Under the pieces are notes generated by a model, which saw only the letters and a list, made by a program, of their open reading frames with translations, did not search any database and had not been told where the DNA came from. The position numbers and the translations under genes are program-made. From Lachnospiraceae bacterium (lineage in GTDB: Bacteria > Bacillota > Clostridia > Lachnospirales > Lachnospiraceae): a DNA stretch of 49,158 bases. Each line of letters begins with the position of its first letter. Within the stretch, counting starts at the first letter, position 1. Where the stretch lies: assembly GCA_024690205.1 (NCBI GenBank), contig JAILCX010000037.1:1-49158 (forward strand), given 5' to 3'. Below are positions 7,870-16,447 of this stretch, piece after piece.

Positions 7870-7946
7870 AAGCAAGCTCTGGGAGGCGCTAAGCCATGCT
7901 CTGTTATTGATTCGCTTCGCTCTCAATAACCGTCGCCGTAGGCGCC
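7870..7946. repeat. 77-bp direct repeat, copy 2
   Basis: Second copy of the 77-bp repeat, offset 145 bp from the first. It directly abuts the long hairpin that ends the guaA transcript. A GCGCCTCCC block at 7858-7866, just before this copy, is the reverse complement of the GGGAGGCGC inside both copies, adding a further possible fold. Confidence 0.85.
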
Positions 7947-7950
7947 GTAT

Positions 7951-8010
7951 AATCAGCAATAAAAAAGTGCCGTTGAATGCGAGCATTCACGGCACTTTTA
8001 TTTGCTGATT
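7951..8010 (-). terminator. long hairpin terminator after guaA
   Basis: Arms 7951-7980 and 7983-8010 pair along nearly their whole length: AATCAGCAA with TTGCTGATT at the base, a T/A-rich middle, then GTGCCG..TGAATGC with GCATTCA.CGGCAC at the tip. The core hairpin followed by a T run on the minus strand is a standard intrinsic terminator for guaA, whose stop is 10 bases upstream. The extension to about 60 bases is unusual and joins it to the repeat region. Confidence 0.75.
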
Positions 8011-8020
8011 GCATGGCTTG

Positions 8021-9595
8021 TTACAAAAGCTCTATGGTTCCGGGGGGCTTGGAGGTGATGTCCATGAAGCAGCGGTTGATGCCACGGACTTCGTTGATGA
8101 TGCGGCTCGTTACTTTATCAAGGACATCCCAGGGGATGCGGGCGCAGTCGGCGGTCATAAAGTCTATAGTGCGGACTGCTCTTAACGCGATGGCATAGTC
8201 AAAGGTTCTTTCATCTCCCATTACGCCGACGGATCTTACGTTTGTTAATGCCGCAAAGTACTGATCAGGCATCCAGTCGGGAAGCTCTCCGTTCTTTTCT
8301 TTATAAGCTGCGGCTTCTTTTTCTATCTCTTCTCTGTAGATGGCGTCAGCATCCTGGACAATCCTCACTTTTTCTGCGGTAACATCGCCGATGATCCTGA
8401 CACCAAGTCCGGGGCCGGGGAAAGGCTGTCTGAATACGAGCTTTTCGGGGATTCCAAGCTCCAGGCCCACTTTTCTTACTTCGTCTTTGAAAAGATCTCG
8501 TAAGGGTTCGATTATTTCTTTAAAATCAACGTGATCGGGGAGTCCACCAACGTTGTGATGTGACTTTATTACTACAGATTCACCGCCGAGACCGCTTTCT
8601 ACAACATCGGGATATATCGTTCCCTGTACAAGGAAATCGACTTTTCCTATCTTTTTTGCTTCCTGTTCAAATAAGCGGATGAATTCTTCTCCGATGATCT
8701 TTCTTTTACTTTCGGGATCTTCAACTCCGGCAAGTTTTACATAGAACTGATCCCTGGCATTGACACGAACAAAATTAATGTCATAAGAGCCTTCTTTACC
8801 GAATATTGCTTCTACTTCATCCGCTTCATTCTTTCTAAGGAGACCGTGATCTACGAAGACACATGTGAGCTGGTCGCCTATGGCCTTTGAAAGCAATACG
8901 GCAGCAACCGATGAATCAACGCCGCCCGATAAAGCACAAAGCACTTTTCCGCTGCCAATACGCTCACGGAGCTTGCTTATATTTTCCTTAACGAACGAAT
9001 CCATTCTCCAGTCGCCTGCACATCCGCAGATATTTCTTACGAAGTTATAAAGCATCTTTGTTCCTTCGGGAGTATGTAATACCTCGGGATGGAACTGAAT
9101 CGCATAGAGATTTTCGTTAACGTTTTCAAGCGCTGCGGCCGGGCAGTTATCCGTATGGGCGATCACCTTAAATCCGGGAGCCGTCTTTGAAATATAATCA
9201 AAATGACTCATCCAGCAGGTCGTCTTTTCAGGCACTCCGTTAAACAAAGCCGAGCTATTATCTATAATGATATCTGTCTTTCCGTACTCACGGTCCTTTG
9301 CCCTTTCGACCTTTCCTCCGAGTACATGTTGCATAAGCTGGGCGCCGTAGCACAATCCCAAAACGGGTATCCCTAACTTAAAAAGTTCCGGAGAACACGT
9401 AGCGGCATCTTCTTCATAACAGCTGCTCGGTCCACCGGTTAGGATTATACCCATGGGATTCATTTCTTTTATCTTTTCGATATCCGTCTTGTATGAATAG
9501 ATTTCGCAGTAAACGTTGCACTCCCTGACACGTCTTGCGACGAGCTGGTTATACTGACCTCCGAAATCGATAACTATTACCTTTTGTCTTTCCAT
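8021..9595 (-). CDS. guaA: GMP synthase (glutamine-hydrolysing)
   Basis: A full-length 524-residue enzyme that converts XMP, glutamine and ATP to GMP. The N-terminal class I amidotransferase domain has the nucleophile in GLCYGAQ (Cys82) and His169/Glu171 in QFHPEV. The PP-loop ALSGGVDSS is at 221-229, and the XMP site [13 protein letters not shown] and the C-terminal dimerisation domain ending [10 protein letters not shown] are all present. The start follows GGAGG at six bases. It is upstream of the repeat array and near the purine genes purB-purA-purC, but the plus-strand kinase gene lies between, so it is a separate transcript. No guanine riboswitch is recognisable in the 5' region. Confidence 0.97.
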   Translation of the reverse strand: MERQKVIVIDFGGQYNQLVARRVRECNVYCEIYSYKTDIEKIKEMNPMGIILTGGPSSCYEEDAATCSPELFKLGIPVLGLCYGAQLMQHVLGGKVERAKDREYGKTDIIIDNSSALFNGVPEKTTCWMSHFDYISKTAPGFKVIAHTDNCPAAALENVNENLYAIQFHPEVLHTPEGTKMLYNFVRNICGCAGDWRMDSFVKENISKLRERIGSGKVLCALSGGVDSSVAAVLLSKAIGDQLTCVFVDHGLLRKNEADEVEAIFGKEGSYDINFVRVNARDQFYVKLAGVEDPESKRKIIGEEFIRLFEQEAKKIGKVDFLVQGTIYPDVVESGLGGESVVIKSHHNVGGLPDHVDFKEIIEPLRDLFKDEVRKVGLELGIPEKLVFRQPFPGPGLGVRIIGDVTAEKVRIVQDADAIYREEIEKEAAAYKEKNGELPDWMPDQYFAALTNVRSVGVMGDERTFDYAIALRAVRTIDFMTADCARIPWDVLDKVTSRIINEVRGINRCFMDITSKPPGTIELL

Positions 9596-9710
9596 AAGGA
9601 ACCTCCGTGTTGGATAAATCTTTCATCATTATATATAAATTGTTCCCGTTTTGACAGTTCCAAAGCAGAAATATATTTATACCCCTCAGATAGTAGAAAT
9701 CCGTAAATTA

Positions 9711-9719
9711 TGGTATACT
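9711..9719 (+). promoter_or_regulatory. extended -10 promoter candidate for the hybrid kinase gene
   Basis: TGGTATACT is an extended -10 element ending 37 bases before the preferred ATG. No good -35 box accompanies it. A second candidate is TTGACA at 9651-9656 with TATTTA at 9674-9679, spaced by 17. Either could serve the kinase gene in the divergent guaA/kinase gap. Confidence 0.4.
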
Positions 9720-9756
9720 TTTATATTACAAATCTAGTAAAAATGTGGTGAATCTT

Positions 9757-11991
9757 ATGATACTGACATATTACAACATACTGTTTGCATTTTCGATACT
9801 TTTTTTGCTCTTTCTTTCAGTAAGATGGCAGTTGAGGATAAACATTGATTTTGCCGTCTTTTTTATCATCGTGCCGCTGGACCTTCTGGGATATATCCGT
9901 GTTGCGCAGGCCCAGACCGTAAACGAAGCCATTCTGGCAAACGAATTCATCTATATTGGCGGAGCTTACCTTCAGCTCTTTGCTTTCCTTATTGTCTGTG
10001 ATCTTTGTAAGATAACATTGAAACCCACTTTGAGGGTTAGTATGTTCGGTTTATCGACCGCCATATTCTTAAGTACGCTCACTATAGGTCATAACGGCTT
10101 TTTCTATAAATTTGTAAGTATCGAAGAACGTAACGGCGTAACGGTACTTTTAAAGCAGTACGGGCCGATGCATACGGTCTTTTACCTCATGATCGTCGGC
10201 TATATGGTGGCCACGATCTGGGCTCTTATTTACGGACATCTTAAAAAACCCGAGGCTTCTATAAGAAACCTCTATATCCTTTCGATCTGTATGGCTATCG
10301 CGGTATTTTCTTTCTTCGGAGGCAGAGCGATAACAAGGGATGTCGAGTTTACTCCAGCTGCATACGTTCTTGCCGAGATAGCTTTCCTCTTTATAGCACA
10401 CAGGGCAAGGCTTTATAACATCACCGGTGACATCGCCGAGAACGTTCTTGTAAACGGCGCAGACGGTTTGATATGTTTTGATATCAAAAAAGAACTCCTT
10501 GTTGCAAACGAAACGGCAAGAAAGATCATCCCCGAGCTTCGTGCAGCCCATGCGGACCACGTTCTCCCCGATCAGATAATCCCCTTCGCCGAGATCAATA
10601 AGCTCATCGCTCAATTCGAAAAGAACGAACACATCTCATCCGAAAGCATGATCATCGTAGACGGAAATTATTACCGCGTGATCATCGAATATATAAAAGA
10701 CGGTAAAAAGAATGTCGGTTACTATGTCGTTTTAAGAGACATTACCGAAAGACAAAAATACCTTGAATCCATTGAAAAGCTAAACATCAAGATCCAGGAA
10801 TCTGCTGATGCGGCGATTGCGGCTGACAATGCAAAGAGTGCTTTCCTTGCACAGATGTCGCATGAGATAAGGACTCCCATTAATGCGGTTCTTGGAATGA
10901 ACGAGATGATACTTCGTGAGTGTGCGGATAAAAACATCTTAAAGTATGCATCTGCCATAGATTCATCAGGCCACACTCTTTTATTCCTTATCAACAGTAT
11001 CCTTGATTTTTCAAAGATTGAAGACGGAAAGATGGATATCGTAAACGGAAATTACGATGTGACCAATCTTATCGCCAATCTCTTAAATACGGCTAAAACA
11101 AATGCCACTGACAAGAATCTTGAGCTCAACTCGAATATAGATGAGAATCTTCCTTCCGTCCTTTACGGCGATGATGTACGTATCAATCAGGTCATCTCAA
11201 ACCTTTTAAGCAACGCCGTAAAATATACGGATAAGGGAAGCATCACTTTGACGATCAACGCCCTTCCCAAAGCTCCGGATTGTCCCGATGATGAGATCGA
11301 TATCCGCTATGAAGTTGCTGATACGGGAATCGGAATAAAGCCCGAAGATATCTCACGCATGTTTGAATCATTCGAAAGACTTGACGTTTACAGGAACCGT
11401 TATGTCGAGGGAACAGGCCTTGGAATGACGATCGTATACCGTCTCCTCGAGATGATGGGAAGCAAGATAAATGTGGAAAGCACGTACGGAAAAGGCTCCG
11501 TATTCTGGTTTGTTCTGCGCCAGAAGGTCGTAGTCAGAACTCCTATCGGCAACTATAAAGAAAAAGCCGCAACCGTAGAACTCCGTTCAAAAAAGAATAT
11601 CACCCTCTACGCTCCGAATACTAGGATCCTGGTAGTGGATGATAATTCATTAAACATTAAAGTTGCCAGAAACTATCTTAAGTTATGCGGCATCGTACCC
11701 GATGAGGCTATGACAGGCTTAGAGGCCCTTGAGCTCGTACATCAAAAGACTTATGATATCATCTTCCTTGACCACATGATGCCCGGCATGGACGGTATCG
11801 AAACATTCCATAGAATGAAAGAAGACAACGTGCTTCCTGATGATACCGTAGTCATCGTATTTACCGCAAATGCCCTCGAAGGCTCCCGCGAGATGTATCT
11901 TAACGAGGGCTTCGATGACTATATCGCTAAACCCGTTGAATTAAATGCAATGGTACGAATGGTCGAAAAATACGTCAATCAAAAATCTTAA
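9757..11991 (+). CDS. membrane-bound hybrid sensor histidine kinase with receiver domain
   Basis: A protein of 744 residues. The first 220 residues hold about seven hydrophobic segments (7TM-type sensor), then a PAS-like domain (about 225-335). A HisKA domain follows with the phosphoacceptor in QMSHEIRTPINAVLGMNE (His369), then an ATPase domain with NLLSNAVKYT, DTGIGI and GTGLGM boxes. The C-terminal receiver domain has VVDDN, the phosphorylated Asp in IIFLDHMMPGMDG (about Asp672) and a final KPVE Lys. No output domain is present, so phosphate must pass on to a partner not seen here. The ATG at 9757 follows GGTGA; GTG codons at 9745/9748 lack a binding site. The stop overlaps the purB stop, tail to tail, by 3 bases. 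Confidence 0.93.
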   Translation: MILTYYNILFAFSILFLLFLSVRWQLRINIDFAVFFIIVPLDLLGYIRVAQAQTVNEAILANEFIYIGGAYLQLFAFLIVCDLCKITLKPTLRVSMFGLSTAIFLSTLTIGHNGFFYKFVSIEERNGVTVLLKQYGPMHTVFYLMIVGYMVATIWALIYGHLKKPEASIRNLYILSICMAIAVFSFFGGRAITRDVEFTPAAYVLAEIAFLFIAHRARLYNITGDIAENVLVNGADGLICFDIKKELLVANETARKIIPELRAAHADHVLPDQIIPFAEINKLIAQFEKNEHISSESMIIVDGNYYRVIIEYIKDGKKNVGYYVVLRDITERQKYLESIEKLNIKIQESADAAIAADNAKSAFLAQMSHEIRTPINAVLGMNEMILRECADKNILKYASAIDSSGHTLLFLINSILDFSKIEDGKMDIVNGNYDVTNLIANLLNTAKTNATDKNLELNSNIDENLPSVLYGDDVRINQVISNLLSNAVKYTDKGSITLTINALPKAPDCPDDEIDIRYEVADTGIGIKPEDISRMFESFERLDVYRNRYVEGTGLGMTIVYRLLEMMGSKINVESTYGKGSVFWFVLRQKVVVRTPIGNYKEKAATVELRSKKNITLYAPNTRILVVDDNSLNIKVARNYLKLCGIVPDEAMTGLEALELVHQKTYDIIFLDHMMPGMDGIETFHRMKEDNVLPDDTVVIVFTANALEGSREMYLNEGFDDYIAKPVELNAMVRMVEKYVNQKS

Positions 11992-13403
11992 AGATCTATT
12001 GACGCAACCTCGCCGCCTGCATTCTTTCTCAATGCTTCAAGCTTGTTAACGAGCGCCTCAACCTGATTTGCGCATCTTCCGGTATAGAGCTTGGGATCAA
12101 GTATATCCTTTATCTCATCCTTGGAAAGGCGCATCTCTTCTTCTGCTGCAAGGTCGCTCAAAAGATCCCATTCAAGACCTTTTTTCATCTTATCTACAGC
12201 CTGCATTGAGCATTTTCTGATTATCTCATGCGCGTTCTGTCTGTCTGCGCCCTTCTTTACCGCTTCCATCATGATATTCTCGGTAGCGATAAATGGAAGG
12301 TAATCCATGACATTCTTTTCAATTACCTTTTCATTTACACGAAGTCCGTTAACAACGTTCTGGCAAAGTCTTAAGATCGCATCTGTTGCAAGGAATCCCT
12401 CGGGTATTGAAATACGTCTGTTTGCAGAGTCATCAAGTGTCCTTTCAAACCACTGAACAGAAGCAGTTAAAGGAGCGTTCATCGCATCGGTCATTATGTA
12501 CCTAGCAAGTGAACAGATCCTTTCACTTCTCATGGGATTTCTCTTATAAGCCATTGCCGAAGAACCGATCTGGTCTTCTTCAAAAGGCTCCTCAAGCTGC
12601 TTATCATGCTGTAAAAGCCTTATATCATTAGCCATCCTGTATGCACTCTGGGCAACGGATGAAAGGGCATTTAAAATCCTGCTGTCAAGCTTTCTGGGAT
12701 AAGTCTGTCCCGAAACATCAAAGCACTCGTCGAATCCGAAATCCGAAGCGATCATCTTGTTCATGCGATCTATTTTTTCTTCGTCTCCTTCAAAAAGATC
12801 CATGAAGCTTGCTTCGGTTCCGGTTGTTCCGCGGCATCCCAAAAACTTGATGTTCTTTAATGCAAAATCAATCTCCTCAACATCGGAAACAAGATCCTGT
12901 ATCCATAAAGAAGCTCTCTTTCCGACGGTTACAAGCTGTGCCGGCTGGAAATGAGTGTATCCCAATGTGGGAAGATCACGATATTTCATTGCAAAATCGC
13001 AAAGAAGGTCGATGACTTTAACAAGCTCTTTCCTTACATATAAAAGAGCATCTCTGTAGATAACGATGTCGGCATTGTCGGTCACATAGCAGCTTGTCGC
13101 GCCAAGGTGGATTATTCCTGCAGCCTTGGGAGCAACCTTTCCGTATGCGTATACATGAGCCATTACATCATGTCTTACTTCCTTTTCACGAAGTCTTACA
13201 CACTCATAATCAATATCTGTAACATGCTCCGACAACTCTTTTATCTGCTCCTGGGTAATGTTAAGTCCCAGTGCATTTTCAGCCTTGGCAAGCGATATCC
13301 AAAGCTTTCTCCATGTCTGATATCTGGTATCAGATGAAAAGAGTTTTAACATATATTCAGAAGCATATCTGGTTGATAAAGGTGATTCGTATCTGTCAGT
13401 CAT
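11988..13403 (-). CDS. purB: adenylosuccinate lyase
   Basis: A 471-residue member of the fumarase/aspartase superfamily. It has the signature GSSAMAYKRNPMRSERI with the catalytic loop, the substrate-binding stretch LGATSCYVTDNADI and HFQPAQLVTVGKR. It cleaves SAICAR to AICAR and adenylosuccinate to AMP, acting in both halves of purine synthesis. It is the last of three purine genes (purC-purA-purB), 18 bases after purA. An AGGAAGG ribosome binding site supports the start. It ends tail to tail with the plus-strand kinase gene. Confidence 0.97.
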   Translation of the reverse strand: MTDRYESPLSTRYASEYMLKLFSSDTRYQTWRKLWISLAKAENALGLNITQEQIKELSEHVTDIDYECVRLREKEVRHDVMAHVYAYGKVAPKAAGIIHLGATSCYVTDNADIVIYRDALLYVRKELVKVIDLLCDFAMKYRDLPTLGYTHFQPAQLVTVGKRASLWIQDLVSDVEEIDFALKNIKFLGCRGTTGTEASFMDLFEGDEEKIDRMNKMIASDFGFDECFDVSGQTYPRKLDSRILNALSSVAQSAYRMANDIRLLQHDKQLEEPFEEDQIGSSAMAYKRNPMRSERICSLARYIMTDAMNAPLTASVQWFERTLDDSANRRISIPEGFLATDAILRLCQNVVNGLRVNEKVIEKNVMDYLPFIATENIMMEAVKKGADRQNAHEIIRKCSMQAVDKMKKGLEWDLLSDLAAEEEMRLSKDEIKDILDPKLYTGRCANQVEALVNKLEALRKNAGGEVASIDL

Positions 13404-13421
13404 ATAAACCTTCCTAATCTG

Positions 13422-14699
13422 TTATTTTCTAATGATGATGCTGTCACGTTCTGCTCCGACCGAAACATAGGTGATGGGGCAATCGATCTGCTTTTCGATG
13501 AACTCAACGTACTTACGGGCATTCTCGGGAAGCTTATCCCACTCCTTGATGTCCGAGATATCACAGTTCCATCCGTCAAAGTACTCTATAACAGGCTTTG
13601 AATCGTTTAATGCCGTAGGGAACGGGAAATCATCAGTCTGTTCACCGTTTAAAACGTAGTGAGTACATACAGGGATCTTTTCCATATAGCTTAATACGTC
13701 AAGCTTTGTAAGGGCGATCTGTGTTGCAGCCTGAACTTCAACTCCGTATCTTGTGGCAACGATATCAAGTGCTCCGACACGTCTTGGTCTTCCTGTCTTT
13801 GCCCCGTACTCTCCGCCCGCTTCACGAAGCTTATCAGCCTCTTCTCCGAACATCTCACAGACAAAAGGTCCTTCACCCACGCATGTGGAATAAGCTTTTA
13901 CAACACCGATCACTTCGTCGATCTTTGCACCGGGGAAGCCTGAGCCTATGGGTGCATAAGCAGCTGATGTGTTTGAAGATGTTGTAAAAGGATGAATACC
14001 GTAATCAAGATCTCTTAATGATCCGAGCTGGGCTTCAAACATTATCTTCTTGCCTGACTGCTGGGCGTTCTTTAAAAACTTACCGGTATCACATATGAAG
14101 GGCTTTATCTTCATGCAAAAATCAGATACCCACTTATCAAGCTTTTCTTCCGTGTATCCGTCTGCACCATATACTTTGGTAAGCGTAAGGTTCTTCCACT
14201 CGGCAAGATCCTTAAGGTGCTGCTTCATTTCATCGGGGTAATTGATTTCTCCGGCAAGGACCGTCTTCTTCTGGAATTTATCAGAGTAAAAAGGTGCGAT
14301 ACCCTGCTTTGTAGAACCGAACTTCTTGTCGGCAAGTCTTTGTTCTTCGAGCTCATCAAGATCCCTGTGCCATGGCATGAGCAGAGAAGCACGATCGGAT
14401 ATTTTTAAGTTTTCGGGAGTGATCTTTATTCCCTTTTCTTCAACCTGTTCGATCTCTTTAAGAAGGTTCTCAGGATCAAGAGCAACTCCGTTACCGAGAA
14501 TGTTAACTACTCCGTCACGAAGAATTCCCGAAGGTAAAAGATGAAGTGCAAACTTTCCTTTGTCATTGATAACGGTGTGTCCGGCGTTTCCGCCTCCCTG
14601 GTATCTGACAACAATGTCATATTGTTCGGTGAGAAGGTCGACCATACGTCCTTTACCTTCATCTCCCCAATTAATTCCTACTACAGCACAATTAGCCAT
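13422..14699 (-). CDS. purA: adenylosuccinate synthetase
   Basis: A 425-residue enzyme that joins IMP and aspartate with GTP to give adenylosuccinate. Visible motifs are the P-loop-like GDEGKGRMVD, the IMP loop QGGGNAGHTV, and TGRPRRVGALD near residue 305. It is placed between purC and purB in the same direction, so the operon carries IMP to AMP with the lyase next to it. The ATG follows AGGGGAG at a good distance. Confidence 0.97.
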   Translation of the reverse strand: MANCAVVGINWGDEGKGRMVDLLTEQYDIVVRYQGGGNAGHTVINDKGKFALHLLPSGILRDGVVNILGNGVALDPENLLKEIEQVEEKGIKITPENLKISDRASLLMPWHRDLDELEEQRLADKKFGSTKQGIAPFYSDKFQKKTVLAGEINYPDEMKQHLKDLAEWKNLTLTKVYGADGYTEEKLDKWVSDFCMKIKPFICDTGKFLKNAQQSGKKIMFEAQLGSLRDLDYGIHPFTTSSNTSAAYAPIGSGFPGAKIDEVIGVVKAYSTCVGEGPFVCEMFGEEADKLREAGGEYGAKTGRPRRVGALDIVATRYGVEVQAATQIALTKLDVLSYMEKIPVCTHYVLNGEQTDDFPFPTALNDSKPVIEYFDGWNCDISDIKEWDKLPENARKYVEFIEKQIDCPITYVSVGAERDSIIIRK

Positions 14700-14713
14700 T
14701 TTTTCTCCCCTTT

Positions 14714-15427
14714 TTATATACTCTTTACGAGTCTATCCATAACTTCTATATATGCTTCCTCGGTATCTCCAAGATCCCTGCGGAATCTGTCCTTATCAAG
14801 CTTCTTCTTGGTCTTGCTGTCCCAGAGTCTGCATGTGTCAGGGCTTATCTCATCTGCAAGAACGATGGTTCCGTCAGAAAGCTTTCCGAATTCTATCTTG
14901 AAATCAACAAGTGTGATCCCGCACTTATCCCATACTTTCTTAAGGAACTCATTAACCTTGAAAGCATACTTCTTAACTGTCTCAAGTTCTTCTGCGGTGC
15001 AAAGCTTTAATGCAAGAGCGTGGTAATCGTTTAAAAGCGGATCGCCGAGTTCATCGTTCTTGTATGAGAACTCGATCGTAGGCTGCTCAAAAACAATTCC
15101 TTCTTCAACGCCGTATCTCTGAGAGAAAGAACCTGCAGAGATGTTTCTTATTATTACTTCAAGAGGAAGGATCTTAACCTTCTTAACAGCTGTTTCCCTG
15201 TCACTTAATTCTTTAACAAGATGTGTGGGAACTCCTTCTTTTTCAAGTCCCTGCATCATTATATTGCTCATCTTATTGTTTATGACGCCTTTTCCTGCTA
15301 TACTTCCCTTTTTCTGTCCGTTGAATGCCGTTGCATCGTCCTTGTAATCAACGATAAGCACTTCAGGATCATCAGTCGTGAAGACTTTCTTGGCCTTACC
15401 TTCATACATGAGTTCTCTTTTTTCCAT
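14714..15427 (-). CDS. purC: SAICAR synthetase (phosphoribosylaminoimidazole-succinocarboxamide synthase)
   Basis: A 237-residue enzyme that adds aspartate to CAIR using ATP. The start MEKRELMYEGKAKKVF and the motifs LPLEVIIRNISAGSFSQRYG and LADEISPDTCRLWD are characteristic. The start at 15427 follows AAGGAGAGG; the longer open frame to 15484 has no binding site. It sits 14 bases from purA and is likely the first gene of a purC-purA-purB unit, 67 bases after metA. Confidence 0.96.
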   Translation of the reverse strand: MEKRELMYEGKAKKVFTTDDPEVLIVDYKDDATAFNGQKKGSIAGKGVINNKMSNIMMQGLEKEGVPTHLVKELSDRETAVKKVKILPLEVIIRNISAGSFSQRYGVEEGIVFEQPTIEFSYKNDELGDPLLNDYHALALKLCTAEELETVKKYAFKVNEFLKKVWDKCGITLVDFKIEFGKLSDGTIVLADEISPDTCRLWDSKTKKKLDKDRFRRDLGDTEEAYIEVMDRLVKSI

Positions 15428-15494
15428 AATGCACCTCTCCTTAAATGTATTGTTAAAGATCTTCATTATATATAAGAAGATCAACGTTCACGTT

Positions 15495-16439
15495 TTAATC
15501 CTTTTGGCCCTTTTCCTCTTCATCTCCTATGCTTTCAACATCATAAGGTGTAGCCTGATATACATAGTAGTTAAGCCAGTTGGTATAAAAGAGTTGTCCC
15601 GTGGATCTCCAGTTGACGATGGGCTTTTTAGAAGGATCATCATCGGGGAAATAATTCTCGGGGATCTTAGGATCAAGACCTTTATTCTTATCTCTTAAAT
15701 ACTCTTCCAAAAGTGTTTCCGCATCATATTCAAGATGGCAAAGAACAAATACCATCCTTGAATCCTCGGTCTTTACTATGGTAACCCCGGCTTCGTCCGA
15801 ATAAGCCATAAGTTCAAGATCCTTATTGTTTTCCACATCTTCTTTTTCAACATAGATCTCTCTTGAATGAGGAGCATAAAAAATATCATCAAAGCCCCTG
15901 AAAAGAGGTGATGTGGGTTTTAAAGCCTTATGAGGATAGATTCCCGAAAGCTTGTTTTCATAAAATTTGTGATGAATACCAAAGTGATGGTAAAGACCTG
16001 CAAAAGCCCCCCAGCACAAAAAGAACGTGCAGTGAACATGCTTTTTGGCCCAGTCCATTATCTGACAAAGCTCTGGCCAGTATGCAACATCCTCATACTC
16101 CACATAAGCAAGCGGAGCTCCGGTTATTATCATACCGTCGAACTTTCTGTCTTTTATCATGTCAAAAGTGGTATAGAAAGATTCAAGATGGTTGGTATCG
16201 ACATGAGTCGGAGTATAGCTTGCAGTTTGCAAAAGCTCAACATTAACCTGCAAAGGGGAATTGGAAAGCTTTCTTAATATCTGCGTTTCAGTAACCTCTT
16301 TATTGGGCATGAGATTTAAGATAAGAACATTAAGAGGTCTTATATCCTGATGCATGGCACGAAACTCGGTCATGACAAATATGTTTTCGTTTTCAAGAAT
16401 TTCCTGTGCAGGAAGTGAATCTTTAATCTTTATCGGCAT
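15495..16439 (-). CDS. metA: homoserine O-acyltransferase (MetA type)
   Basis: A 314-residue enzyme of methionine synthesis that acylates homoserine. The catalytic nucleophile is Cys142 in FFLCWGAFAGLYHHFGI, with His235 and Glu237 in LCHLEYD. In this family residue 111 is reported to set acyl-CoA choice (Gly for succinyl-CoA, Glu for acetyl-CoA); here it is Ala in TGAPLAYVEYEDVAYW, closer to the succinyl type, so the substrate is left open. It starts 9 bases after the ligA stop and is probably cotranscribed with it. No SAM riboswitch or T-box is visible before it. Confidence 0.93.
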   Translation of the reverse strand: MPIKIKDSLPAQEILENENIFVMTEFRAMHQDIRPLNVLILNLMPNKEVTETQILRKLSNSPLQVNVELLQTASYTPTHVDTNHLESFYTTFDMIKDRKFDGMIITGAPLAYVEYEDVAYWPELCQIMDWAKKHVHCTFFLCWGAFAGLYHHFGIHHKFYENKLSGIYPHKALKPTSPLFRGFDDIFYAPHSREIYVEKEDVENNKDLELMAYSDEAGVTIVKTEDSRMVFVLCHLEYDAETLLEEYLRDKNKGLDPKIPENYFPDDDPSKKPIVNWRSTGQLFYTNWLNYYVYQATPYDVESIGDEEEKGQKD

Positions 16440-16447
16440 AATTAATC

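Noticed and set aside
9596-9756. Purine riboswitch before guaA
   Set aside because: The conserved three-way-junction loops were not found; the gap shows only promoter-like elements.
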